Positions 1-8,007 of a stretch of DNA of 64,000 nt are shown here, in pieces (the first letter of the stretch is position 1; the number at the start of each line of letters is the position of its first letter). The stretch is from Qipengyuania gaetbuli. Lineage in GTDB: Bacteria > Pseudomonadota > Alphaproteobacteria > Sphingomonadales > Sphingomonadaceae. The position numbers and the translations under genes were made by a program. Below the pieces are notes generated by a model. The model saw only the letters and a program-made list of their open reading frames with translations. It was not told the origin of the DNA and made no database searches. The stretch spans positions 744,001-808,000 of the forward strand of contig NZ_JAIVLR010000001.1 in assembly GCF_020524765.1 (NCBI RefSeq), read 5' to 3'.

Positions 1-528
1 CTGATCGAAGGGTGCAAGCCGGAGAATATCGAGGACCGCGTGCGCGACTGCTACACACTCGGCGCGACAAGGACGCCCGAACAGGACCCGCAATTCCTGA
101 TCGACGAGCTGGTGGAAATCGGCCTTCGCGCCCTGTCGCCCGGGATCAACGATCCTTTCACCGCCATCAATGCCCTGCACTGGCTGGGCGCAGCGACGGC
201 TGAGATCGGGCGCCGCGACCTGCGCAAGGACGTCTGCGGCAAGGATGAGAAGGATTGCCCCGTCATTCCTGCGCCCGACGGCTTCGACCACTATGTGAAG
301 CGCGGCTTCGGCGCGATCCGCAGCGCGGTCGCCACCTCTCCGATTGCAGCGGAAGTCATGCTCGACACGCTCGCCAATGCGGCGATCCCCTTGAGGCACG
401 AGGACCGGCAGGCCGTGCTGAAGTCCGAAGGCGAATTGCTCGCGCAGCAAGTGAGCGTCAGCCTGGTTGGTCCGGACCTCGCCAGGTTCGAGGCACACTA
501 TGCCGAGTTCAACCGGACCTTCTGGTAG
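1..528 (+). CDS. DUF2254 membrane protein, C-terminal part (5' end outside window)
   Basis: The frame is open from base 1 and encodes the last 175 residues of a larger protein. The segment reading RALSPGINDPFTAINALHWL matches the conserved C-terminal soluble part of DUF2254 predicted membrane proteins, whose N-terminal transmembrane segments would lie before the window. The part seen has no membrane helix. The function of the family is unknown. The gene ends three bases before the stop of the convergent EamA transporter. Family assignment is from recall of this motif. Confidence 0.75.
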   Translation: MIEGCKPENIEDRVRDCYTLGATRTPEQDPQFLIDELVEIGLRALSPGINDPFTAINALHWLGAATAEIGRRDLRKDVCGKDEKDCPVIPAPDGFDHYVKRGFGAIRSAVATSPIAAEVMLDTLANAAIPLRHEDRQAVLKSEGELLAQQVSVSLVGPDLARFEAHYAEFNRTFW

Positions 529-531
529 CGA

Positions 532-1449
532 TCAGCGCGGTCGCGGGGCCCTCGCCCCACCGGTCGTGCTGCGCGCAAGCACCAGCGCCGCACCGACCAG
601 CGCCATACCCAGCACGTCCAGCGGAGCCAGCAGCTCGCCGAACACCGCCCAGCCGACACTCGCCCCGACCGCTGGTTGCAGCAGCAACGCCATGCCGATG
701 ATGAGCGGCGGGAAGTGGCGCAGCGAATAAACGAGCAGCCCCTGCCCCACCACCTGGCTGGTCAGGGCGAGGACGAAGACAGGCGTCCAGCCTGCCGCGC
801 CCGGCCAGACGGGATCGCCATGTGCCAAGGCCATGAGCAGTAGCAGGGGCGAGGCGGCCAGGCTGACCAGCAGCAGCACGCTCCACGGGCCGAGCGCGCT
901 CCGCGCCCGCTGTGCAGGCAGGAGATAGAAGGCGTAGAACAGGCCCGCAGCAAGGCAGAAGAGGTCGCCCACCAAGTTCGCTTTCGAGATTTCGAGACTG
1001 CGCCCGAGCAGGATCGCCGCACCCAGCAAGGCCGCCGCAACCCCTGCATATTCGCGGCCCGAGGGCGCCCGGCGCAGGGCCACCAGCCCCCAGATCATCA
1101 GGATCACGCTGCCCGAATTGCCGAACAGGACCGCATTTCCCAGCCGCGTGCGCTCTATCCCGATATGCCAGCTGGCAAGGTCGAGCGCGAAGAAGCAGCC
1201 CGCTGCGACGACCAGCAACGCCAGCCGCTTGTCGATCGGGTCGGGCGCTCTTTGCCGCCATGCCAGGAGCGCAATCAGCGGGATCGGCAGGAACAGGCGC
1301 CAGAATGCCGAGGCGACCGGACCGGTATCGGCAAGGCGCACCAGCCAGGGGCCGAGGGCGAGCGCTACATTGCCCGCAATCAGCGCGGCAAAGTGCCATG
1401 CACCGGGCTGAAAGCCATTCTTGTCGGCGATGGTGCTTGTGTCCCCCAT
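532..1449 (-). CDS. EamA/DMT-superfamily transporter
   Basis: A 305-residue, strongly hydrophobic protein with about ten predicted membrane helices arranged as two similar halves, as in the EamA (drug/metabolite transporter) family. It starts MGDTSTIADKNG, followed by a first helix near residue 20. The second half carries the EamA-like region around LTSQVVGQGLLVYSLRHFPP. It is probably an inner-membrane exporter of a small metabolite, but the substrate cannot be read from sequence. It is divergent from the Old Yellow Enzyme gene, with about 56 bases between the start codons, which must hold both promoters. Confidence 0.85.
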   Translation of the reverse strand: MGDTSTIADKNGFQPGAWHFAALIAGNVALALGPWLVRLADTGPVASAFWRLFLPIPLIALLAWRQRAPDPIDKRLALLVVAAGCFFALDLASWHIGIERTRLGNAVLFGNSGSVILMIWGLVALRRAPSGREYAGVAAALLGAAILLGRSLEISKANLVGDLFCLAAGLFYAFYLLPAQRARSALGPWSVLLLVSLAASPLLLLMALAHGDPVWPGAAGWTPVFVLALTSQVVGQGLLVYSLRHFPPLIIGMALLLQPAVGASVGWAVFGELLAPLDVLGMALVGAALVLARSTTGGARAPRPR

Positions 1450-1505
1450 TGCGGCTCCCTAGCTCCCCTTGCACATACAAGTCAGCAAAAAGGGACTTTG
1501 CCGCG

Positions 1506-2618
1506 ATGCATGAAAAGCTGTTCGACCCGCTCAAAATCGGCGCCATCGAAGCGAAAAACCGGATCCTCATGGCTCCGCTCACGCGCGGCAGGTCGACCCA
1601 GCCCGGCTCGATCCCGAACGAGATGATGGCGACCTACTACCGCCAGCGGGCAAGCGCAGGCCTGATCATTTCGGAAGCCACCGGCATCAGCGTGGAAGGC
1701 CTCGGCTGGCCGGCGGCACCCGGCATCTGGAGTGACGAGCAGGTCGAAGGCTGGAAGCTGGTGACGAATGCCGTGCACGAAGAAGGCGGCGCGATCGTCC
1801 TCCAGCTGTGGCACATGGGCCGACTGGTCCACCCCGACTTCCTCGGCGGTAACCCGCCTGTCTCGGCCAGCGCCACCTGCGCGCCGGGCCATGCCCATAC
1901 CTTCGAAGGCCGCAAGGATTACCAACCTGCTCGCGCGCTCGGCAAGGACGAGATCGCGCGCGTGGTGGGCGACTATCGCCATGCCGCCGAAAACGCGAAG
2001 CGCGCCGGGTTCGACGGCGTCCAGCTGCACGGCGCGAATGGCTATCTCGTCGACCAGTTCCTGCGCGACAGCAGCAATCTGCGCGACGATGAATACGGCG
2101 GCAGCCCGGAAAACCGCACCCGCTTCCTGCGCGAAGTGCTGACCGCGCTTATCGACGTGTGGGGTGCTGACCGCGTCAGCGTGCGCCTGTCGCCCAACGG
2201 CGAGACGCAGGGCTGCGACGACAGCGATCCGCCGGCGACCTTCGGCGCAGCCGCCAAGGTGGTCGAGGAACTCGGCCTCGGCTTCCTCGAACTGCGCGAG
2301 CCGGGCCCGGACGGCACCTTCGGCGCTACCGACGTGCCCAAGCAGAGCCCGCTGATCCGCCAGATCTATTCCGGACCTCTGGTGCTCAACAGCGACTACA
2401 CGCCCGAACAGGCTGTCGCCGATATCGAGGCAGGGCGCTGCGATGCTGTCAGCTGGGGCCGGGATTTCATCTCCAACCCCGATTTGCCCGAACGTTTCCG
2501 GCAGGGTGCAGAGCTGCAACCCAATGTAAACGTTCCGCAAAGCTGGTACCTTCCGGGGCCGGAAGGTTACATCGATTACCCCATGCTAACCAAAAGCGAG
2601 GAAACTGTCGGCGGGTGA
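1506..2618 (+). CDS. Old Yellow Enzyme family NADH:flavin oxidoreductase (N-ethylmaleimide reductase-like)
   Basis: A 370-residue FMN-dependent ene-reductase of the OYE/NemA family, which reduces activated C=C bonds of enals, enones or maleimides with NAD(P)H. The start MHEKLFDPLKIG is family-typical, and the open frame upstream of it overlaps the divergent transporter, so ATG 1506 is chosen. Visible signatures are QLWHMGRLVHP near residue 100, the substrate-binding HGANGYLVDQF near residue 180 followed by EYGGSPENRTRF, and the FMN-binding tail region NSDYTPEQA to WGRDFISNPDLP. The length fits the family. A CitE-like gene follows after 42 bases and may be co-transcribed. Confidence 0.92.
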   Translation: MHEKLFDPLKIGAIEAKNRILMAPLTRGRSTQPGSIPNEMMATYYRQRASAGLIISEATGISVEGLGWPAAPGIWSDEQVEGWKLVTNAVHEEGGAIVLQLWHMGRLVHPDFLGGNPPVSASATCAPGHAHTFEGRKDYQPARALGKDEIARVVGDYRHAAENAKRAGFDGVQLHGANGYLVDQFLRDSSNLRDDEYGGSPENRTRFLREVLTALIDVWGADRVSVRLSPNGETQGCDDSDPPATFGAAAKVVEELGLGFLELREPGPDGTFGATDVPKQSPLIRQIYSGPLVLNSDYTPEQAVADIEAGRCDAVSWGRDFISNPDLPERFRQGAELQPNVNVPQSWYLPGPEGYIDYPMLTKSEETVGG

Positions 2619-2660
2619 TTCGCCCATCCCGGCGCGGATCGTCCCCTAGGAGGGTCACAC

Positions 2661-3536
2661 ATGCGCTCGTGGATCGTGGTCCCGGCAGACAAGGACAAGG
2701 CGCTGGGGCAGGTAGCTGGCTCGGGCGCGGACGCGGTCGTCATCGACCTCGCCCGCGCCGCCAGCGAGGACACCAAGCAACATACCCGGCTGGCCGCGCG
2801 TGACTGGCTGGTGTCGCACCGCTCGCAAGTGGTGGCGGCGCGCAGTTTCGCGCGCTGGGTACGCATCGGCCCCGTGTCGAGCCCGCACTGGCGCGCCGAT
2901 CTGGAGGCCGCGATGGAAGGCGCGCCCGACGGCGTAATCCTGGCCGAATGCATCGGCACCGACGAAGTCCAGCAGTTTGCCGCGGCGCTCTATGAATGCG
3001 AAGGCCGTGCAGGCGTGCGCAGCGGCGCGACGAAGATCATTCCCGAACTCGGTGCCAATCCTGCCGCGGCCCTGCACCTCAAACCCTTTGCCGAGGAAAT
3101 CCATGCCCGCATTGTCGGGCTTGGCTGGGATGCCGCAGCGCTCGCCCGTTCGCTCGGCGCGCGGCGAATGCGCGGACCGGGCGGGCTGTGGACCGATGCG
3201 CTGGCCTATGTCCGCGGGCAGGTCCTGCTGGCCGCCCATGCGCAGGGGCTGATGGCGATCGAGGCGGGCTTTCGCGACACGCGCGATGCCGAGGGCGCAA
3301 AACGCGCAGCGCTCGCCGCGCGCGGAGACGGGTTCAGCGGCATGATCGCCGTCCATCCCTCGCAAGTGGAAGCGATCAATTCCGCTTTTGCGCCCACATC
3401 GGAGGAAATCGCCGAAGCGCGCGAGATCGTCGGCCTGTTCGCGCTCAATCCGGGCGCAGAGGCGCTCCCGTCACGCGGCCGCTATGTCAGGCAGGGCGAC
3501 CTCGCACGCGCGCGGAAGCTGCTCGGCGAGGATTAG
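2661..3536 (+). CDS. HpcH/HpaI aldolase / citrate lyase beta (CitE)-like protein
   Basis: A 291-residue predicted TIM-barrel protein of the CitE/HpcH family, preceded by a strong AGGAGGG ribosome-binding site. Family traits are the opening RSWIVVPADKDKA, the strand GADAVVIDL, WVRIG for the usual arginine strand, GLGWDAAALARSLG for the aspartate loop, and GFSGMIAVHPSQVEAIN near the C-terminus. The usual acidic DLEDxV loop after the second strand reads DLARAA here. Family members cleave or form C-C bonds of CoA thioesters or keto acids, but I cannot name a substrate. Its TAG stop overlaps the stop of the convergent lipoprotein gene. Confidence 0.78.
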   Translation: MRSWIVVPADKDKALGQVAGSGADAVVIDLARAASEDTKQHTRLAARDWLVSHRSQVVAARSFARWVRIGPVSSPHWRADLEAAMEGAPDGVILAECIGTDEVQQFAAALYECEGRAGVRSGATKIIPELGANPAAALHLKPFAEEIHARIVGLGWDAAALARSLGARRMRGPGGLWTDALAYVRGQVLLAAHAQGLMAIEAGFRDTRDAEGAKRAALAARGDGFSGMIAVHPSQVEAINSAFAPTSEEIAEAREIVGLFALNPGAEALPSRGRYVRQGDLARARKLLGED

Positions 3537-3853
3537 GCCTCCGGCTCCGCCTCTTCGGCGGGTTCGGGCTGAGCCTCCTCTTCGGGCGCTGCATCGGCAT
3601 CGCCCCCTTCCTCGTCACCCTCTTCACCGGTCGCATCCTCGCTATCGCCGGAAGAGCCCTCGCTGGGTGCCTGCCGCAGCGGAGGGGCCTGCGAGGTGAC
3701 GGTATCGAGCGGAAGCATGGAATCGTCGATCGTTCCGCCGAGCACTTCGCCCTCGGCACGGTGCGCATCGCCTGCTGCATCCGCTTCGTCGGCCTGCTCC
3801 TGGCAGGCGGCAAGGGTCAGCGCCCCGAGTGCGATAATCGTCAGTCGCTTCAT
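3533..3853 (-). CDS. small acidic lipoprotein
   Basis: A 106-residue predicted lipoprotein. The N-terminus [17 protein letters not shown] is a type II signal peptide with lipobox LAAC and lipidated Cys17. The mature part is of low complexity and strongly acidic (runs of E, D, A, P and G), so probably disordered. The start at 3853 is chosen because its ATG overlaps the TGA stop of lipB as ATGA, suggesting translational coupling; an ATG four codons upstream lies inside lipB. No function can be assigned. Confidence 0.75.
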   Translation of the reverse strand: MKRLTIIALGALTLAACQEQADEADAAGDAHRAEGEVLGGTIDDSMLPLDTVTSQAPPLRQAPSEGSSGDSEDATGEEGDEEGGDADAAPEEEAQPEPAEEAEPEA

Positions 3854-4521
3854 GGCAGCGCGCATTCCTTTCCTTCGAGCGCGGCGAGGAAATCGCCTGC
3901 CCGCCGCTTCAATGCCTCATCGAAGGCATCAGGCGCAATATCGTGGCCGAGCCGCGCCATGCTGGTGACGCCGAATTCGTCGATCCCGCAGGGCACGATG
4001 CCGGTGAAGTGGGTGAGATCGGGGGCAAGGTTCACGGAGAAGCCGTGCATCGTCACCCAGCGACGCACGCGCACGCCGATGGCGCCGATCTTGGCCTCGC
4101 GCCCGTCGATGTCGCGCGTCCATATGCCGATCCGACCGTCGCTGCGCCAGCATTCGACGCCGAGGTCGCCGAGCGTGGCGATCACCCAGCCTTCCACCGA
4201 GTGGACGAAGCAGCGCACATCGCGTCCCCGCGACTTGAGATCGAGCATCAGGTAGCCGACGCGCTGGCCCGGGCCGTGGTAGGTGTATCTCCCTCCGCGC
4301 CCTGCCTCGACCACTTCGAAGCGCGGGTCGAGCAGTTCGGCCCCGTCGGCGCTGGTCCCCGCGGTATAGACCGGCGGGTGCTCGAGCAGCCACACCAGTT
4401 CCTGCGCCTCGCCTTCGGACACGGCCTTGTTGCGCGCCTCCATCGCCGCGAGCGCGTCGCGATAGGGCACCTGCCCCTTCTCGGCACGCCATTCGACGGT
4501 TTCGGTGAGCATTTCGGACAT
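3850..4521 (-). CDS. lipB: lipoyl(octanoyl) transferase LipB
   Basis: Transfers octanoyl from acyl carrier protein to lipoyl domains of pyruvate/2-oxoglutarate dehydrogenase and the glycine cleavage system, as the first step of lipoate assembly in the cytoplasm. The 223-residue product carries the signature [11 protein letters not shown] near residue 75, the catalytic lysine in [11 protein letters not shown] and the catalytic cysteine in [12 protein letters not shown]. The start [11 protein letters not shown] is chosen because a longer reading adds 32 residues unlike the family; an ATG three codons later is also possible, and neither has a strong ribosome-binding site. lipA is not in the window. 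The 3' end is coupled to a small lipoprotein gene. Confidence 0.93.
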   Translation of the reverse strand: MSEMLTETVEWRAEKGQVPYRDALAAMEARNKAVSEGEAQELVWLLEHPPVYTAGTSADGAELLDPRFEVVEAGRGGRYTYHGPGQRVGYLMLDLKSRGRDVRCFVHSVEGWVIATLGDLGVECWRSDGRIGIWTRDIDGREAKIGAIGVRVRRWVTMHGFSVNLAPDLTHFTGIVPCGIDEFGVTSMARLGHDIAPDAFDEALKRRAGDFLAALEGKECALP

Positions 4522-4580
4522 GGGGAATTGCGTGGCGACGCAAGTCGCGCTTATCAAGAGCGAAAGAGAGGGGTTCGGCG

Positions 4581-5408
4581 ATGAAATTCGATTTCGACAA
4601 GGGCTGGAACGAGGCACTGGCGCTCATCAAGGGCAATTTCAGCCTGCTGGCGACGATCGCGGGCGTGCTGATCTTCCTGCCATCGGCCTTCGCCGCGATC
4701 ATCTTCCCGAGCGCGAGCATCGAATCCTCGCTCGAAGGCTCGACCCAGCCGACCATGGAGCAATTGCAGGGCGCTCTGGTGACGATGTTCAGCGAGTACT
4801 GGTGGCTGTTCCTCGGCGTGTTCCTGCTCACCAGTCTCGCCCAGCTGGCCATGCTGGCACTGCTGCGCCGTCGTTCGTCTCCGACCGTGGGCGAGGCACT
4901 GGCATCGGGGGCATCGCTGCTGCCGTCCTTCATCGGCGCATACCTGCTGCAGGTCCTCGCCTATCTCGCGCCGATCTTCGTGCTGATCAGCCTGCCCGCC
5001 GCGCTCGGCCTCAAACCCGTTGCGCTGCTCGGCGCGCTCTTCGCCATTCCGCTGGTCGTCTACATCAGCATCAAGCTGTCCCTCTCCACGCCCATCATCG
5101 GCATTGAGGGAGAACGCAACCCGGTGGCTGCGCTCAAGCGGTCCTGGGCCATGACCAAGGGCAATTCGCTGCGGCTGCTGGCCTTCTTCATCCTGCTGGT
5201 GGTCGCGGCCGCCGTGCTGGTGCTGATCCTTGGCTGGATCGTCGGCCTGGTCTTCGCGCTCGGCGGGGAGGAAGCCTCGAGCTTCGGCGCGGCGCTTTCG
5301 GCAGGGCTCATCGATGCCCTTGGCGCGGTCTTCGTGGTGAGCATCTTGGCTGCAATCCACGCGCAGCTTTCGCGCCTGTCCGCAGCAGATACGGGTGAAG
5401 AGGCCTAG
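4581..5408 (+). CDS. multi-pass membrane protein, possibly GPDPase-membrane-domain-like
   Basis: A 275-residue protein with about six hydrophobic segments. It opens with a short amphipathic start ([20 protein letters not shown]) and has a motif near residue 180, [18 protein letters not shown], that recalls the membrane domain of glycerophosphoryl diester phosphodiesterases and related YciC-like proteins: a cytoplasmic amphipathic helix with R-SW between membrane segments. No catalytic domain is present. A GAGGGG ribosome-binding site precedes the ATG. It is divergent from lipB, and its stop shares a CTAG tetramer with the convergent methyltransferase gene. The role is unknown. Confidence 0.6.
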   Translation: MKFDFDKGWNEALALIKGNFSLLATIAGVLIFLPSAFAAIIFPSASIESSLEGSTQPTMEQLQGALVTMFSEYWWLFLGVFLLTSLAQLAMLALLRRRSSPTVGEALASGASLLPSFIGAYLLQVLAYLAPIFVLISLPAALGLKPVALLGALFAIPLVVYISIKLSLSTPIIGIEGERNPVAALKRSWAMTKGNSLRLLAFFILLVVAAAVLVLILGWIVGLVFALGGEEASSFGAALSAGLIDALGAVFVVSILAAIHAQLSRLSAADTGEEA

Positions 5409-6040
5409 CCCTTCGGTTCCTTCCAGCCCCAGAAAAGCTGGCAGGGAAGCACGTTCAACAGTTCGAAGCCGTTTTCGATACGCTCGAAATGGGGCGCCAT
5501 GAAATCGCGCGCCTTGGCCGAGAACTGGTAGACGAGGAATGCGCCACCCGGGCGGATGACGCGGTAGGTCGCCGCCGCGATGGCGGGACCGATGCCTGCG
5601 GGCAGCGTCGAGAAGGGCAGGCCGGACAGGACGTAGTCGGCATGGTCGTGACCATGTGCCTTCACGATGTCCTCCACATCCGCGGCAGATCCATGCACGG
5701 CCGAAAACCGGCTGTCGCGGAAATGCTTGCGCAGGTAGTCGATGTAGAGCGGGTTGGTGTCGATCACGATCAGCGAACCGTCACGCGGCAGGCGGTCGAG
5801 CACGGCCTGGCAGAAGGTGCCCACGCCCGGCCCGTATTCGACGAACAGCTTGCATTCGTCCCATTTCACCGGCGCCAGCATTTTCTCGATGGTGAAGCGC
5901 GAGGAGGGGATGATAGAGCCGACCATCTTGGGATGTTCGACAAAGCCGCGGAAGAACACGCCCCACTGGCCGAAAAAGCGTGCGGCCTTTTCCTTGAAAT
6001 TGCGCCGCGGGAGCGCCGGGGCATTGTCGTAACCGGTCAA
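5405..6040 (-). CDS. phospholipid N-methyltransferase-like SAM-dependent methyltransferase
   Basis: A 211-residue class I methyltransferase. The N-terminal FFRGFVEHPKMVGSIIPSS and the SAM-binding LFVEYGPGVGTFCQAVL resemble the PmtA/phospholipid N-methyltransferase-like group, followed by VIDTNPLYIDYLRKHF (acidic loop) and the YVLSGLPFSTLP substrate-side motif. The TTG at 6040 is chosen because AGAGGGG lies six bases before it and the protein aligns from there; a longer open frame reaches 6172 but would run into the divergent MFS promoter. Its substrate could be phosphatidylethanolamine or another amine lipid, which is inference from the family. It is convergent with the upstream membrane gene through CTAG. 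Confidence 0.75.
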   Translation of the reverse strand: MTGYDNAPALPRRNFKEKAARFFGQWGVFFRGFVEHPKMVGSIIPSSRFTIEKMLAPVKWDECKLFVEYGPGVGTFCQAVLDRLPRDGSLIVIDTNPLYIDYLRKHFRDSRFSAVHGSAADVEDIVKAHGHDHADYVLSGLPFSTLPAGIGPAIAAATYRVIRPGGAFLVYQFSAKARDFMAPHFERIENGFELLNVLPCQLFWGWKEPKG

Positions 6041-6135
6041 GACTGACCCCTCTTTCGACGATAAGACAGATACTTCGTCTGGCAGTGCGCCTGCGCCATT
6101 GCAAGGGCGCGTGGAGCAGCGTAGCCGCTTATCCC

Positions 6136-7497
6136 ATGGCCGAAGCCGATCCGTCCGACGCCGTGACGTCACCGCTCCCGGTGCGCCAGCCGTCGATTTC
6201 GCGCGGGCGCATGACGCTGCTGTTCGCGGTCATGCTGACCACGGCGGCCGGCAATACGGCCATGCAGTCGGTCATGCCGTCCATCGGCACGGCCCTGCAG
6301 ATCGACGACGTGTGGATCAGCCTCGCCTACAGCTGGTCGGCATTGCTCTGGGTGTTCTGCGCGCCGCTCTGGGCCGAACGGTCCGACCGCCGGGGCCGCA
6401 AGGCGATGATGGCGCTGGGACTGGTGGGGTTCATCGCCAGCTTCGCGCTGTGCGGCCTGATGCTCTGGCTCGGCCTTGCCGGATATATCGGCGCGTTCTG
6501 GGCGCTGATCCTGTTCGCTGCAGCGCGTAGCCTTTATGGCGGTTTCGGCAGCGCGGCGCCGCCTGCGGTACAGGCCTATGTCGCCAGCCGCACCCCGCGT
6601 TCTGAACGCACGCAGGCGCTGTCGCTGATCGCGTCGAGCTTTGGCCTCGGCACAGTCATCGGTCCTGCCCTTGCGCCGCTGATGGTGCTGCCCTTCATCG
6701 GGCTGACCGGCCCGTTCCTGATCTTCTCGCTGATGGGCGTGGCCACGCTGATCGCGCTTCGCTGGAAGCTGCCCAATGACGAGCCGCAGTTCCCCGCACG
6801 CGGCAAGACCTACGACCCGTCCTATTCGGGCAGCCCCACGGCCGATTTCTCCGCCAATTCCGAAGACGGGGACGAAGACGAGGAAGAAGTCGAGCCGCAC
6901 AAGCTGCGCTGGTTCGAACCAAGGCTGCGCCCCTGGGTCGTGGTCGGCCTGCTGGGCGGGCACGCACAGGCCATGGTGCTCGGCATTGCAGGCTTCCTCG
7001 TGCTCGACCGGCTGGGCCTGCGCGCCACGCCCGCAGAAGGCACCGGTCCTGTCGGCCTCGTGCTGATGGCGGGTGCGATCGCCACATTGCTGGCGCAGTG
7101 GGGCTTGATCCCGCGGCTGAACCTGGGCCCGAGAGCAGCGACACTTTCGGGCATTGCGATTGCCGGCTTCGGCGTCGCCATGCTCGGCGTTGCCGGCAAT
7201 ATCCATTCGATCGCACTGGCCTTTGCCGTCGCTTCATTGGGCTTCGGGCTGTTCCGTCCCGGCTCGACCTCCGGCACGTCGCTGGCGGTCACCCGCGCCG
7301 AGCAGGGTCAGGCGTCCGGCGTCACGGCCTCGGTCGCAGGTGCCAGTTACATCTACGCACCCGCGCTGGGCGTTTGGCTATACGGCCATTCGGACTGGCT
7401 GGGCTTCGGCCTGATCGTGGCCATCTGCGCCATCGTCTTCGTCTACGGCTGGCTCACCCTGCAGATGGACAGCAGGCTGACGCAGGACCGCCGCTAG
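6136..7497 (+). CDS. MFS transporter
   Basis: A 453-residue major facilitator superfamily protein with about twelve membrane helices. Loop 2-3 carries the MFS signature LWAERSDRRGRKAMMALG. The central cytoplasmic loop (about residues 215-265) is long and very acidic (EDGDEDEEEVE). Helix 5 contains the GxxxGPxLAP-like segment LGTVIGPALAPL, which is typical of drug:H+ antiporters. ATG 6136 is preferred over an ATG 17 codons upstream. It is probably an exporter; the substrate is unknown. The stop shares CTAG with the convergent ArsC-like gene. Confidence 0.87.
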   Translation: MAEADPSDAVTSPLPVRQPSISRGRMTLLFAVMLTTAAGNTAMQSVMPSIGTALQIDDVWISLAYSWSALLWVFCAPLWAERSDRRGRKAMMALGLVGFIASFALCGLMLWLGLAGYIGAFWALILFAAARSLYGGFGSAAPPAVQAYVASRTPRSERTQALSLIASSFGLGTVIGPALAPLMVLPFIGLTGPFLIFSLMGVATLIALRWKLPNDEPQFPARGKTYDPSYSGSPTADFSANSEDGDEDEEEVEPHKLRWFEPRLRPWVVVGLLGGHAQAMVLGIAGFLVLDRLGLRATPAEGTGPVGLVLMAGAIATLLAQWGLIPRLNLGPRAATLSGIAIAGFGVAMLGVAGNIHSIALAFAVASLGFGLFRPGSTSGTSLAVTRAEQGQASGVTASVAGASYIYAPALGVWLYGHSDWLGFGLIVAICAIVFVYGWLTLQMDSRLTQDRR

Positions 7498-7838
7498 AGG
7501 ATTTCGAGGACCGTGTCCTGCGGGCGGCAGAGGCGCACGCCCTTGTCGGTTTCCACCAGCGGACGTTCGATCAGGATCGGGTCTGCCACCATGGCTTCGA
7601 GCACAGTGCCGGCATCGGCATCCGGCAGACCGCGTTCCTCGGCATCGGTTCCGCGCAGGCGCAGGCCCTGGTTCGGAGTGATCCCTGCGTCGCGGTAGAG
7701 CTGCGCGAGCTTTTCCCTGGTCGGCGGGTCCTTGAGATACTCGACGACCTCGACATCGACCTTTGACAGGTTCTCGAGAATGGCCAGCGTTTTGCGCGAA
7801 GTGCCGCACTTCGGGTTGTGCCAGATGGTCGCTTTCAT
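7494..7838 (-). CDS. arsC: ArsC/Spx-family glutaredoxin-dependent arsenate reductase-like protein
   Basis: A 114-residue thioredoxin-fold protein of the plasmid-R773 ArsC type. The active-site loop HNPKCGTSRKT places the catalytic cysteine at residue 11, and later arginines in GLRLRGTD, IERPLVE and VRLCRPQ correspond to the anion-binding arginines of the family. Such enzymes reduce arsenate to arsenite using glutathione and glutaredoxin. No arsR, arsB or acr3 gene is nearby, so a housekeeping or YffB-like role is possible. It is divergently arranged with the TonB receptor, with a 169-base gap that holds a Fur-box-like palindrome. Confidence 0.85.
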   Translation of the reverse strand: MKATIWHNPKCGTSRKTLAILENLSKVDVEVVEYLKDPPTREKLAQLYRDAGITPNQGLRLRGTDAEERGLPDADAGTVLEAMVADPILIERPLVETDKGVRLCRPQDTVLEIL

Positions 7839-7936
7839 GGTGTCTCCTTCTCCTTGAAGCGCGCTCTAATCGACTGAACCTATCAGTCAAACGCAGTGTT
7901 GCGATTTTTTCACCGGCGATTGCGCAATTGAAGGTT

Positions 7937-7961
7937 GCTAATGCGAATGGCTCGCAATAGC
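7937..7961 (+). promoter_or_regulatory. Fur-box-like palindrome upstream of the siderophore receptor
   Basis: The 10-base arms GCTAATGCGA and TCGCAATAGC flank a 5-base centre and match as an inverted repeat at 9 of 10 positions. The centre TGCGA-N5-TCGCA resembles alphaproteobacterial Fur operators. It lies 46 bases before the receptor ATG, a position consistent with iron-dependent repression. Assignment to Fur is inference from motif and context. Confidence 0.55.
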
Positions 7962-8007
7962 AGGGGCTCACGTTTTGAGAATCAATCGCAAGAACAGAAA
8001 GAAGTCC

